From positions 1 through 63,098 of the IMG/VR virus record IMGVR_UViG_3300044641_004951: a DNA stretch of 63,098 nt; one strand, written 5' to 3'. The translations under genes were made by a program, and so were the position numbers. The DNA comes from a virus. The first letter of the stretch is position 1; every line of letters begins with the position of its first letter. Below the pieces are notes generated by a model that saw nothing but the letters and a program-made list of their open reading frames with translations, was not told the DNA's origin and ran no database searches. Of the stretch, positions 39,201 to 47,214 are shown one piece after another.

Positions 39201-40079
39201 CGATGCAAGAGTAAGGACTTTAGAAGATACAATAGTATTAGCCGTAGTACTATATCCCCAGCCTCCGTCTATAAGTTCAAAGCTAACTAGACCAGTCTCA
39301 TCAGATACTGCAAGTACTTTAGCCTTGCCCTCAACCCCTCTTGCACTAGTTAGATTTACAATTTCGCCGACGGTAAAGTTTTGCCCGGAAAGCGTAATAT
39401 CTATTGATGTAAGAGAGCCTATTACCTTTGGGCAATCTACTACCGAACCTTCGGTATTAATGATATCGTCTTTCTCGAAGTTACCTGTCAAGTTACTAAT
39501 GTAAATGATATCGATTAAGTTACCTTTAATATTTCTAGTAATTAAATACTCAACAACCGCTGTAGCACCGGATTGACTACCAGTAACTAATTTACCAACG
39601 AATGACTTTGTTTTTTCCGTTCTGGTCAGTTCAAGATAAACAGGTACCAACCATTTACCATCAGAAAGCTTTAATACATGATCACCAGGAGTAAATACTT
39701 CTACCTTAGTACCAAAAACCAACTTAAATAGTAAATCAATAGATCGTTCTGTACCTTTAGATCTGAATAGATCTAATGCGGACTTGACCAATAATCTCTT
39801 ATTAGTTAATACATTAATATCTACACCTTTAAGATATTTTTCCTTAAAATAAACTATAAACTCATCTACGGTCCTGTCAATATCTCTATAATTTAATAGA
39901 TTTCGAGTTTGATATACTGACTTACCAGCGACATTTTCACCGTCTATAACTTCATTATAAGTTTCAAGCCACTTATAATATTCTTCAGCAAAGAGAATAA
40001 AGAGTGGTCCATCTTCCTGATAAAAGTCAGGAAATTGTTCTTTAACTAACGGGGAAATAAATGAGTCTAATTGAGTCAT
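36246..40079 (-). CDS. 7: Baseplate wedge protein, gp7 position
   Basis: The 1277-residue protein begins SPLVKEQFPDFYQEDGPLFI and LFAEEYYKWLE (residues 9-40), a start shared by large wedge proteins of aquatic T4-like phages, followed by VDEFIVYFKEKYLKGV and a KSALDLFRSKGTERSIDLLF helix. The central part is beta-rich repeats. Near residues 357-368 there is an EF-hand/dockerin-type loop (DTDNSGSMNTAD). The last ~60 residues (YTSYDGFTDNYRYLHDGEFY, SYEVRTQVPF) are conserved-looking. Its place between gp6 and gp8 and its size (T4 gp7 is 1032 aa) support gp7. Sequence identity to T4 gp7 by eye is low. Confidence 0.65.
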   Translation of the reverse strand: MTQLDSFISPLVKEQFPDFYQEDGPLFILFAEEYYKWLETYNEVIDGENVAGKSVYQTRNLLNYRDIDRTVDEFIVYFKEKYLKGVDINVLTNKRLLVKSALDLFRSKGTERSIDLLFKLVFGTKVEVFTPGDHVLKLSDGKWLVPVYLELTRTEKTKSFVGKLVTGSQSGATAVVEYLITRNIKGNLIDIIYISNLTGNFEKDDIINTEGSVVDCPKVIGSLTSIDITLSGQNFTVGEIVNLTSARGVEGKAKVLAVSDETGLVSFELIDGGWGYSTTANTIVSSKVLTLASDFTVNGSVSTFDYVSENLVYNFDSFYVASYVDIERSLQSLGSLDSTLRSFLDTTVTGTSYKVYDTDNSGSMNTADVSNFKKYAENSNTISVGARDWLRNQIMPFVIANTYIKNNYVKIYPKSIPLGTTATQSLFNLTLNNIIGEVSNSDILVTPGGNTCVVASSNKTAYTNNALLIISPINGNTLSASSLAVTGRSVIVTNNSITFNVGDELRHYTSSSITGTGTVTESRPVTIISISGGSSTNNGLAVGNYIFQADTGAYGYISATPKESNYARTNVAVIAVSNTVGTFNNSSALAVYSDNSNTTVIATATSSGVELGRLYNLSSVTGVWNTGSNTSTTTSSNTIIKIGSLVGGTFSSFTNITATGNVVGSNSTAVGVSNISNTFYGTNVSKLSLVIENETLTTPNVSSVSTGTGADFDIGFISDLETVLLSPNRISANNDGPGSNSVKFSEMLICGANSTYGYISDLLIITGGSGYSNTDKITFAGGSSNTSAGNATIVTDSSGVITGVSLSANVGDGYISSPTLTIANSSGGSSSGSGADIVALFPLGFPKLPVGDISYLILDLLTFEQKTIGTIASLTGINPGENYNIDPFALAFEPSVAAYGKRDYILALKNNNGVFTPGELVQQYNTINTVTVVGNNYSGNTSTFDISEYVFTNNGITIAGEGTVRVASESTGVHTIEIENASGTFSNTTNASILTVSTTTGFVAGETLTQSTASGKLEALNANTLVVINVTGTFQANSTNVTGASGSTLISSASNTVIYKLIGLTSNSQLNVTSANNSDTDTVTARGRVISYNVDTGILNVKRISLFTEFAPNTSNYIIGITSGANAEISYAIPDNNRAIIGLNANIAANVVTATGSISNLQIVSSGFGYVQDEGINIVSEDGERVASGKANILNQGNEEGRYTSYDGFTDNYRYLHDGEFYQEFSYEVRTQVPFDSYKDMLKSILHVAGTRMFGKYVTSSLADSTISVANSSITIA

Positions 40080-41881
40080 ATCTTAAGCGATATTACATCG
40101 ACTTGAATGTCGGGATCTCTGATGGTAAGAATTTGATTTTTAAACGCTGTAATATCCTTTTCTACTGGTACTACATAGACGTGAGCATGAGTGCCGGATG
40201 CAGGAGTATAACTATCAATATTAAGATTAGTAAAGCTTACTTTACCGGATGCATAATCTACCGTTCCAACTACAGCAAGTAAAGTTTCACTTTCTACCCC
40301 TTCAATAGTATACAGTCCTAAAACACCGTTACCGTCATCTTTCACATAACATGATTTACCATCTTTCTCTAATACTGTAGTTCTAACTGCCGGTATTTGA
40401 GCCCTTACTATATCATCGTAAGAGATTGTATAAGACGTAGTCAAAGGCATTCCAAATTCTAATACTTCTTTAAATACTTCACCAGATATTGGTGATATAA
40501 TCTTAAAGGGCGATACGTACAGATCACAGCTAACGATGGAAGAGTGTGCAGAATTAACATCTTCTACTAATTTACTGTACCTTAAGGTCTTTTTGAATCC
40601 ATCTAAGTTACTCTCATTGTAGGTACTCACAACACCTGCAACGAGCGTCTTAATGTCGTTTTGCTTGAGAGTAGTTACGTTGGTGTTATATCTTACGTTA
40701 GCATAAACCTCAGTATACAAGTACTTAGGATCAACGAACACCGGGTCAATAGAAACTGGACTTCTAGGCTTTAAAAACGCATAAAATCTTTGCTTGTCTG
40801 CAGTAGAGGCGGTTTCACCGGCCTTCATATCTACAGAAACAAAAACTTTTCCGTAAACCGGAGGGTCATAGTCTTCCCCTCCAAAAGCTGAAACTGCGTT
40901 AACGTCGCTAAAGTTTCTAAGCATTAAGCTCTCATAATCATCAACAGTAACTGCACGCTCTTGATTTTGATAATGTTTAGTGGCGTTAAATTTAATAGAC
41001 TTAATATCTTCACTCACACTACCACCGGTGGCTGCATTTACAGTAGTAATAATTGAAATATTACTTTGCCCGCTAATAGAACCGTCTATATCAAAAGTTC
41101 TAGAACCATTAGGTTCTGTGCCTGAGCATACCCTGTATTCAGCAGCTATCACGGCACCAGCGGCGGGCTTTCTACCAATGACATTATCTCCGAATAAAAT
41201 CTCATACTGCTCATTCTCAGCGGCCTGTAAGAAGTACACCTGTGAATTTGCTTCTACACCTAAGAATGATGATACTCTAGTATAAATGAAGGAATTAGCA
41301 CCGTTATTTTCATATACTACAACCGATAGACTTGACGTATCGATAGTAGGATTTGAAAGAATTAATCTTTGAGCTGTATTAGCCGGGGTAAATACAAACG
41401 ATTCACTTATGTAACTTCCTTCGTAAATAGCCGTGTTTACGTAAAACTTACCATCGGTATTAGCATTAACGACTTGTAATTCTTGAGTACTAAAGGTAAA
41501 GTTATTTGATCCTATTCTCGTAGAGAATGATGTTCCTTTAGGTATCACTAAGGATGAAAGAGATGAGGAAGGAGTGATATTAAACGTTACCTGAGCCTGA
41601 GCTGACGTATAAGAGCGCGGGACGTAGTTCAATTCCTTAGCATGGGATACAACGCTGTCTTTAAGCTGGGCGGTATCTAAGAACATCTCACTTGCTACCA
41701 TGTTAAGGTAGAAGTTATTAAGGTAGGTGTTATACGCTAGAACATCGATAAAACTACTAATGTTAGAGCCTTCAAAATCTACATCCTTAAAAGGTGAATC
41801 CGAGCGCTTTAAATAGCTCTTAAGATTATCTTTAATCTGATTAAAATCTAGACCGGCTAGGTCTATACTGGTGTTAGCCAT
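40076..41881 (-). CDS. 6: Baseplate wedge protein gp6
   Basis: The 601-residue protein is a baseplate J-like/gp6 family member. The N-terminal LKRSDSPFKDVDFEGSNISS and FIDVLAYNTYLNNFYLNMVA with NEMFLDTA-like SEMFLDTAQLKDSVVSHAKE matches T4 gp6, as does LNYVPRSYTSAQAQV. The middle has YEILFGDNVIGRKPAAGAVI (GFGdg.nG..P..G-type J-domain core) and RAVTVDDYESLMLRNFSDV. gp6 forms the wedge ring that joins hub and periphery. It overlaps gp7-like by 4 bases and shares one base with the stop of gp25. Confidence 0.9.
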   Translation of the reverse strand: MANTSIDLAGLDFNQIKDNLKSYLKRSDSPFKDVDFEGSNISSFIDVLAYNTYLNNFYLNMVASEMFLDTAQLKDSVVSHAKELNYVPRSYTSAQAQVTFNITPSSSLSSLVIPKGTSFSTRIGSNNFTFSTQELQVVNANTDGKFYVNTAIYEGSYISESFVFTPANTAQRLILSNPTIDTSSLSVVVYENNGANSFIYTRVSSFLGVEANSQVYFLQAAENEQYEILFGDNVIGRKPAAGAVIAAEYRVCSGTEPNGSRTFDIDGSISGQSNISIITTVNAATGGSVSEDIKSIKFNATKHYQNQERAVTVDDYESLMLRNFSDVNAVSAFGGEDYDPPVYGKVFVSVDMKAGETASTADKQRFYAFLKPRSPVSIDPVFVDPKYLYTEVYANVRYNTNVTTLKQNDIKTLVAGVVSTYNESNLDGFKKTLRYSKLVEDVNSAHSSIVSCDLYVSPFKIISPISGEVFKEVLEFGMPLTTSYTISYDDIVRAQIPAVRTTVLEKDGKSCYVKDDGNGVLGLYTIEGVESETLLAVVGTVDYASGKVSFTNLNIDSYTPASGTHAHVYVVPVEKDITAFKNQILTIRDPDIQVDVISLKI

Positions 41882-42309
41882 TATCTGATCCTATCTAGAA
41901 GTATGTTCATAACTACAGGCTCAGATCTATTTATTACACTGAAAACCAAAGTAATAACATAGCCATTTTCATCTGGGTACGGCGAAACTTCTAACTTTAA
42001 AACTTGTGCTCTTGGTTCGTAATTTTCTAAAGCATTATTTACCAGAGTCCTTAAATCACTCTCTGAAGCGGACGACATATTTTCAAACAGAATGCTGTAT
42101 ATACCTGATCCAAAAGACGGGTTAAAAAATCTTTCTCCCTTTCTAGTCAGTAGTATATTACGAATAGCATTTTTAACTGAATCTTCATTTTCAGTAACAG
42201 ATATGTCCCGGGTGTTAGGATGGGCCTGCATCAATGAATTAATATCTGAATAATATACAGGTTTAATATCTTTAGGAGATTTAAATTGTGAGCGTCTTAC
42301 TACTGCCAT
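41881..42309 (-). CDS. 25: Baseplate wedge protein gp25
   Basis: The 142-residue protein belongs to the GPW/gp25 family: SVKNAIRNILLTRKGERFFN followed by PSFGSGIYSILFENMSSASE and an EPRAQVLKLEV segment. gp25 is the small wedge subunit that nucleates sheath assembly. Despite the family name, no lysozyme activity is expected. It lies between gp5 and gp6, 3 bases from gp5 and touching gp6. Confidence 0.92.
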   Translation of the reverse strand: MAVVRRSQFKSPKDIKPVYYSDINSLMQAHPNTRDISVTENEDSVKNAIRNILLTRKGERFFNPSFGSGIYSILFENMSSASESDLRTLVNNALENYEPRAQVLKLEVSPYPDENGYVITLVFSVINRSEPVVMNILLDRIR

Positions 42310-42312
42310 TTC

Positions 42313-43056
42313 TTATCCTATCTTTACCTTACCTGACCCTGAAATTATCTTACCGGTAATTAAGTCCACATCATCTCCAATGCGGGCGGCAAACTGAGTA
42401 CCTTGACATATAGTTACCGACGCCCCATCAATAGATATATTTCCATCTACCTTTAGTGTATAGTCACCTTTAATATACTCGATCTTATTTTTTGCAGTTA
42501 GATCTATTACATCACCTATAGACTTAATTACGAGTCTACCATCACTAGTTATCTCGACATATGTACCGCTTTTATGATATAAATTAATTCTCTCATTATT
42601 TGGCGTATCATCTATCTCTATTAAATGCCCTGATTTAGTTTTTAAAACTTTATTATTAGGATATACAGTACGAGTGATCGATGGTTCAGGCTCATTAGGT
42701 AACAAATTATCTTTTCTATTTGAAATGTCGTTGCCTATAGTTTCTACAGGTAGATCATTACCATATAGGGTACCCATAATGACAGGTAAGTTGCATTCGT
42801 GACCGTCCATAAAGAATCCTACCACCGTACTTCCTTTTTCAATACCTGTAGGAGATAATCCTACAGTGTCAAATGAAGCGCTAGTTGGATGCATTAATAT
42901 TCTTGCCCACGGTAAGCGGTCTGTAGGGAGCTGGGCTTTATTTTCCGAATGTAAGCTTATAACTCTAATTCTTACACGCCCGGTCCTTTCAGGATCATTA
43001 ATATCCTCTACACGTGCAATAAACCATCTAAAGCCTTGAGCTCCAATATTATTCAT
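42313..43056 (-). CDS. 5: Tail spike gp5 (OB domain, no lysozyme domain)
   Basis: The 247-residue protein has the gp5 N-terminal OB fold: FRWFIARVEDINDPERTGRV, RIRVISLHSENK, PWARILMHPTS and GSTVVGFFMDGHECNLPVIM followed by GTLYG. The C-terminal ~100 residues (KSGHLIEIDDTPNNERINLY, TSDGRLVIKS, DGNISIDGASVTICQG) are a short beta-helix of VgrG/gp5 type. T4 gp5 has 575 residues with a lysozyme domain in the middle; here that domain is absent. A lysozyme domain appears instead in the hub protein at 50429-51991. It is adjacent to the gp27-like gene. Confidence 0.87.
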   Translation of the reverse strand: MNNIGAQGFRWFIARVEDINDPERTGRVRIRVISLHSENKAQLPTDRLPWARILMHPTSASFDTVGLSPTGIEKGSTVVGFFMDGHECNLPVIMGTLYGNDLPVETIGNDISNRKDNLLPNEPEPSITRTVYPNNKVLKTKSGHLIEIDDTPNNERINLYHKSGTYVEITSDGRLVIKSIGDVIDLTAKNKIEYIKGDYTLKVDGNISIDGASVTICQGTQFAARIGDDVDLITGKIISGSGKVKIG

Positions 43057-44261
43057 TATAGTTTTACCAGTTTATGACAGTCCGTAGTAACCGTATATTC
43101 TGTATGAGGATATAGCTTTAGACTGTGTCTTAATTTAGTGATAATAAATGGTGAATCTATATCCTTGTTATCCGATCTATTCAAGTCCCATCCAGGAGCC
43201 TGTATCTTAATAAACCTACCTACACTAAGCAAGTTATTACCATACATTACACATCTTACTACGAACTGATTAAATTTAATTAAATTCATTTTAATTTTGT
43301 CGTTATTTTCTATTCTAAAATCATTAGGCTTACTAGAATCCTTAGCCATAAAATATGAATAGTAACTTTTATTTTGCTTATTTTGATTGCTGCTAAAATT
43401 AGTTGAGTATCCTTGATCATTTAAAATTCTAGTCTTATTTTTTTCTTTAGTTTTAAGATCGAACGAGTTAGTAGTACTTGCAAATCCACCCGAGCTAATC
43501 TGAGCCGCCGTGTTAAATCTTGATATGTATTCTAAATTTAATAAGCCGAAATATCTTTGCCCGTCTTTGTCTTGAGTCAGCTGCTGGGCTGTATAAACAT
43601 AAGGATTAATTAAAATATCTTTATCTATGTCTTCATAATTATTAATTAAATGACGGAGTGACTTAAAATTAAATCCTTCTCTATTTTCATAGAATAAAAA
43701 CGGTGTTAAATTATCTACCGATCTTTGACGTATAAAGTCTATAGCAGCAAATGGTGATAAATTAGGTATAACTATATCCTGAAGTCCTTGAGCTAGACTT
43801 CTGTTGTAAATAGGTTTACTAGTCTCTAAGTCATTAGTTAGAATATTTTCTACAATAGCATTACTAATATCTTTGTAATGTCGGTCTATTCGATATCCAT
43901 TATTAATAAACTCTACACTAACTCCATTTAATGTATATACAATACCGTTATTTAAACCGAACGTTTGTATTCCGTTCATACTGTAAATAGCAAACTTATA
44001 TTTACTTAATGTGTCAATGTGTAATGATCTAAATTCTATCTCTACTACTTCTTCACCCTTTATAGGTATAGTATTAATTAAATTTATAGAATCTAGCAGG
44101 GTAATTTGCGCTCTAATTAAAGGGTAATCAATATCTTCAAAAATTTCTACGTTATGTACCAACGCTCTAATATCTAGATCCACGTGAGTTCTAGATGCAT
44201 TAGTTAGTTTTATAGCAACTACCTCAGCACTTTGTAACGATATATTTTTACTGTCGCTCAT
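43056..44261 (-). CDS. 27: Baseplate hub protein gp27-like
   Basis: The 401-residue protein has a gp27-like layout. An N-terminal beta domain (residues 25-130, with IFEDIDYPLIRAQITLLDSI and VVEIEFRSL) is followed by a middle part with NLSPFAAIDFIRQRSVDN and LFYENREGFNFKSLRHLI, and a C-terminal domain with FNQFVVRCVMYGNNLLSVG and IKIQAPGWD. In T4 the gp27 trimer joins gp5 to the tube. It is paired with gp5 (1-base overlap) and followed upstream by gp53, which supports the call. The identity is by position and fold-like motifs rather than strong primary matches. Confidence 0.75.
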   Translation of the reverse strand: MSDSKNISLQSAEVVAIKLTNASRTHVDLDIRALVHNVEIFEDIDYPLIRAQITLLDSINLINTIPIKGEEVVEIEFRSLHIDTLSKYKFAIYSMNGIQTFGLNNGIVYTLNGVSVEFINNGYRIDRHYKDISNAIVENILTNDLETSKPIYNRSLAQGLQDIVIPNLSPFAAIDFIRQRSVDNLTPFLFYENREGFNFKSLRHLINNYEDIDKDILINPYVYTAQQLTQDKDGQRYFGLLNLEYISRFNTAAQISSGGFASTTNSFDLKTKEKNKTRILNDQGYSTNFSSNQNKQNKSYYSYFMAKDSSKPNDFRIENNDKIKMNLIKFNQFVVRCVMYGNNLLSVGRFIKIQAPGWDLNRSDNKDIDSPFIITKLRHSLKLYPHTEYTVTTDCHKLVKL

Positions 44262-45103
44262 AATAGCTGATCAAGTTGACTTTCTATAACGCCTAAAAAT
44301 GCCTTATCTAATATAAGAATATGTTTTCTGCTTTCGTTTAATTCCTCTTCATATTCATAACTAGTAACATATTCCCAATATACAGCTTCATTACTATCTA
44401 TCGATGTGTACAAGGTATTCGAGGAGGTTGCAGTAGTATTAGCCGTGTTAGATAAAGTGTAAACCGTATTAGCAATAAACGTACCTATAACGTCTTTGAC
44501 GGTAAGGGTGTTCTTACTACTATCCATTACTCTACCGCTACCGGACAAAGTTCCTGCGGAATACTGGTAAATATTATCACCTGCTACTATCGGTGTGTTG
44601 TTACTAACGGCAAGCGAAAGTATTTTGTTAGTTTCGACTGAAAAATCTACATTTTTACGCACGTAGCTGGTAGCAGTAGTGCTACCACTATCCGACGGCG
44701 CCCAATATTTTTTAGCATAAGCAGGTAATGCATCATAGTACGATGACGTAATGATACTGTCGTCCTTATACCAATTGTTACGCCAGAAAGCTATTTGACG
44801 ATTTGCATTCTCAAACGAACCATATTTTTTATTAATAAAGCTATTAAATTCGTTAGTACTTAACGGCCATTGATAGTAAGGATCCGTAATGTTATTGCAT
44901 AGGTAAACTAACCAGTCATACCTTGCATCACCATAATAGTCAGCAGCAATGATATCCGGTCTTTCACCCTCTTTAATTACATATGGATAAAAGACTGTTG
45001 TATATTTTTTAGTAAGATTATTAATTGCTATCTTAACTAAAATATTATTTACATTGTAACCGTTGTAAGTTACTTCAGGGAATCTACCTAGGAATGTAAA
45101 CAT
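44258..45103 (-). CDS. 53: Baseplate wedge protein gp53
   Basis: The 281-residue protein has the gp53/LysM-like N-terminus: YVIKEGERPDIIAADYYGDA followed by RYDWLVYLCNNITDPYYQWP and LSTNEFNSFINKKYGS, which closely follows the T4 gp53 pattern (wedge protein that clips onto the hub). The middle region is a beta insertion with NTAN repeats, and the C-terminal 40 residues include WEYVTSYEYEEELNE. It overlaps gp27-like by 4 bases and gp48-like by 1. Confidence 0.88.
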   Translation of the reverse strand: MFTFLGRFPEVTYNGYNVNNILVKIAINNLTKKYTTVFYPYVIKEGERPDIIAADYYGDARYDWLVYLCNNITDPYYQWPLSTNEFNSFINKKYGSFENANRQIAFWRNNWYKDDSIITSSYYDALPAYAKKYWAPSDSGSTTATSYVRKNVDFSVETNKILSLAVSNNTPIVAGDNIYQYSAGTLSGSGRVMDSSKNTLTVKDVIGTFIANTVYTLSNTANTTATSSNTLYTSIDSNEAVYWEYVTSYEYEEELNESRKHILILDKAFLGVIESQLDQLL

Positions 45104-46143
45104 TATAGTAATTGTTCTTTATTGCTTAGCGTTTTAACTACATCTTCTCGAGTTACTGGTCTAACTTCCGAGAAATTAAGATCTAGTGCTACTTCTACCG
45201 GCTCAAAGCCATTTTTAAAGAATACAGGTACGTTATTAGGTGCATAATTAACCGAAATACCGCTTAATACACTTCGGTACATAGTATATAAAGAATAAGA
45301 ATCTACTCTAGTAGATAGTTCTATAATGCAGCTATCAGGATATTTTAATAAAAGACCCTGTCCGGCTGATGTAGGAAGCATTCTAGTTTTAAATATGTTT
45401 ACTATGCGTCGTAATTTTACCGATTCCTCAAAGGAGTTAGGTGATAGCTTAAAAGAAAAGTTATGACTTCTTAATTCAGTACCCTCAAAAAATAAAGATT
45501 GAAACGGATTTAAAGTAGTACCTGTAATGTAATCAACTGCTCGTGCAGTATCTTGACTAACGTTAGATAGTGCATATCTTATAGCAGATAAAGCAACAGA
45601 GTCTGGACCGCTAAAGTCTTCTTTAGCTTGTGCAGCTCTGTTTCTTGCATTATCTACTATTATCTTTAACTTAGCCTGGCTTTCATTAATCGTACTCTCA
45701 GTTAAAATTCTGTATATATCATTAGGTATACCAGTCTGTAACCCATACCCAAATAATGTTCCTAATGATGTGCCTTGATAATTAGTCTTAAAAGAGTCAA
45801 TTAAAGTACTAGGCATCGGTAAACGTATTCTATATGTTATGTCGTTACCTTCAACCTGTGCAAAGTTTGCGTTGTGATAATTCTTTTCTGAGAAAGTAAA
45901 GGTAATAAAATAACTTACATTATCAATATCAGAAGGAAAGCTTATGAATTTTGGATCTCTGGTAGATACACCGGAAGTTTCCTCAGGTGATTTAGGCTGC
46001 ACGTAATTAAACGCGGGTATCGGTCTAGGCTGATTAGGCTTAACCGTTTTACTTTCTAGACCTAGTCCTTGAGTGACTAGCGTTAAGCTATCACTTGCCT
46101 TGCCCGCATATCCTCTTATTTGACTTCCTATAGATGTAGCCAT
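45103..46143 (-). CDS. 48: Baseplate tail-tube junction protein gp48-like
   Basis: The 346-residue protein has a tail-tube-fold part in its second half: EGTELRSHNFSFKLSPNSFE, ESVKLRRIVNIFKTRMLPTS and ISVNYAPNNVPVFFKNG followed by PVEVALDLNFSEVRP, like gp48/gp54 tube-initiator proteins. T4 gp48 is 364 residues. It is the first gene of the leftward baseplate operon with a perfect late promoter 24 bases upstream. The gp54-like partner is encoded on the other strand. Confidence 0.75.
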   Translation of the reverse strand: MATSIGSQIRGYAGKASDSLTLVTQGLGLESKTVKPNQPRPIPAFNYVQPKSPEETSGVSTRDPKFISFPSDIDNVSYFITFTFSEKNYHNANFAQVEGNDITYRIRLPMPSTLIDSFKTNYQGTSLGTLFGYGLQTGIPNDIYRILTESTINESQAKLKIIVDNARNRAAQAKEDFSGPDSVALSAIRYALSNVSQDTARAVDYITGTTLNPFQSLFFEGTELRSHNFSFKLSPNSFEESVKLRRIVNIFKTRMLPTSAGQGLLLKYPDSCIIELSTRVDSYSLYTMYRSVLSGISVNYAPNNVPVFFKNGFEPVEVALDLNFSEVRPVTREDVVKTLSNKEQLL

Positions 46144-46148
46144 AAATA
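46141..46148 (+). promoter_or_regulatory. Possible rightward late promoter (CATAAATA)
   Basis: CATAAATA on the plus strand, one mismatch to the T4 late element, 31 bases before gp4. With the leftward element at 46167 it would form a divergent late promoter pair in the 35-base gp48-gp4 gap. Confidence 0.45.
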
Positions 46149-46166
46149 CCTTTAGTTATAATTGTT

Positions 46167-46174
46167 TATTTATA
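46167..46174 (-). promoter_or_regulatory. T4-type late promoter (TATAAATA)
   Basis: An exact TATAAATA on the minus strand 24 bases upstream of the gp48-like ATG. It is the likely start of the long leftward baseplate transcript. Confidence 0.78.
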
Positions 46175-46178
46175 GTGT

Positions 46179-46619
46179 ATGACATACAAGGGATTTTTTA
46201 AACCTAAGAACCCACGTAAGTACAAGGGTGACCCGACTTGCATTATTTACCGTAGTTCATGGGAACTTAAACTTATGGACTATTTAGATAGGCACCCAGA
46301 TATACTTATGTGGGAAAGCGAGGAATTTTTTATTCCTTATCGTTCACCTATTGACAATAAAATACATCGGTACTTTCCAGATTTTAAAATTACTAAGAAG
46401 GTAGATGGAAATAAAACAGAAACACTAGTCATAGAGGTTAAACCGAAATCACAATCAATACCACCAGTGATGAAAAAAAGCAAGCCAGATAAAAAATATA
46501 TTAGAGAAGCAGTTACCTATGGAATTAACGAGGCTAAATGGAAAGCTGCCCGTGCTTATTGCGCCGATAGGATGTGGAAATTCTTAGTGATGACAGAAGA
46601 TGAATTAGGTATAAAGTAA
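46179..46619 (+). CDS. 4: Head completion protein gp4
   Basis: The 146-residue protein matches T4 gp4: GFFKPKNPRKYKGDPTCIIY, RSSWELKLMDYLDRHPDIL, MWESEEFFIPYRSP and IHRYFPDFKI. The E...PDF...EVK arrangement (E84-type Glu, D-F, ETLVIEVKPK) is a PD-(D/E)XK nuclease-like core known for this family. gp4 (50/65 in some maps) completes DNA-filled heads before tail joining. It is the first gene of the rightward operon and overlaps the next start by one base. Confidence 0.9.
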   Translation: MTYKGFFKPKNPRKYKGDPTCIIYRSSWELKLMDYLDRHPDILMWESEEFFIPYRSPIDNKIHRYFPDFKITKKVDGNKTETLVIEVKPKSQSIPPVMKKSKPDKKYIREAVTYGINEAKWKAARAYCADRMWKFLVMTEDELGIK

Positions 46620-47212
46620 TGGAAACAATCTTTGGCAATTACTTACAAAAAGCTATTCAGACCGCCTCTATGGAAAAAAATACCGAGGCAGCAAGAACTT
46701 GGCTTAGAAATAAAGCGTCATCCCTTAGACGTAATCCTATGACTATTATTAATGCAAGTAGTACTCGTGCTGCGTCTCTAGGATCTGTAGGTCAAATGTT
46801 TTTATTTTCATACAACCCTAAGTATAAAGAAGAGTTACCATACTACGATAAATTTCCGCTTGTTTTTCCTATACAAGGAATGAGTAACGGGGTATTAGGC
46901 ATTAATATGCATTACCTGCCGCTACCATACAGGGCTAAATTAATGGATGCATTATATGATACGGTTAATAATGATGCCATGGACTCAAGTACAAGACTTA
47001 AAATATCGTATGAAATACTTAATAAAGCGTCTAAATTTAAATACTTTAAGCCATGTGTAAAGCACTATCTATATAATCATGTAGATTCTAGAGTAATATA
47101 CATTGATGCTAAAGAATGGGATGTGGCGTTGTTTTTACCACTGCAGCGCTTCCAGAAGGCTTCAACAGCCAGTGTTTATCGAGATAGTAGAAAACTAATA
47201 ACTAAAGGATAG
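46619..47212 (+). CDS. 2: gp2-like DNA end protector (putative)
   Basis: The 197-residue protein contains YNPKYKEELPYYDKFPLVFP followed by GINMHYLPLPYRAKLMDALY, a pair of motifs I associate with proteins annotated as gp2, the virion protein that caps DNA ends against RecBCD. T4 gp2 is larger (about 270 aa). It is translationally coupled to gp4 (TAATG), and 2 and 4 are also near neighbours in T4. The functional name is therefore likely but not certain. Confidence 0.55.
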   Translation: METIFGNYLQKAIQTASMEKNTEAARTWLRNKASSLRRNPMTIINASSTRAASLGSVGQMFLFSYNPKYKEELPYYDKFPLVFPIQGMSNGVLGINMHYLPLPYRAKLMDALYDTVNNDAMDSSTRLKISYEILNKASKFKYFKPCVKHYLYNHVDSRVIYIDAKEWDVALFLPLQRFQKASTASVYRDSRKLITKG

Positions 47213-47214
47213 AA

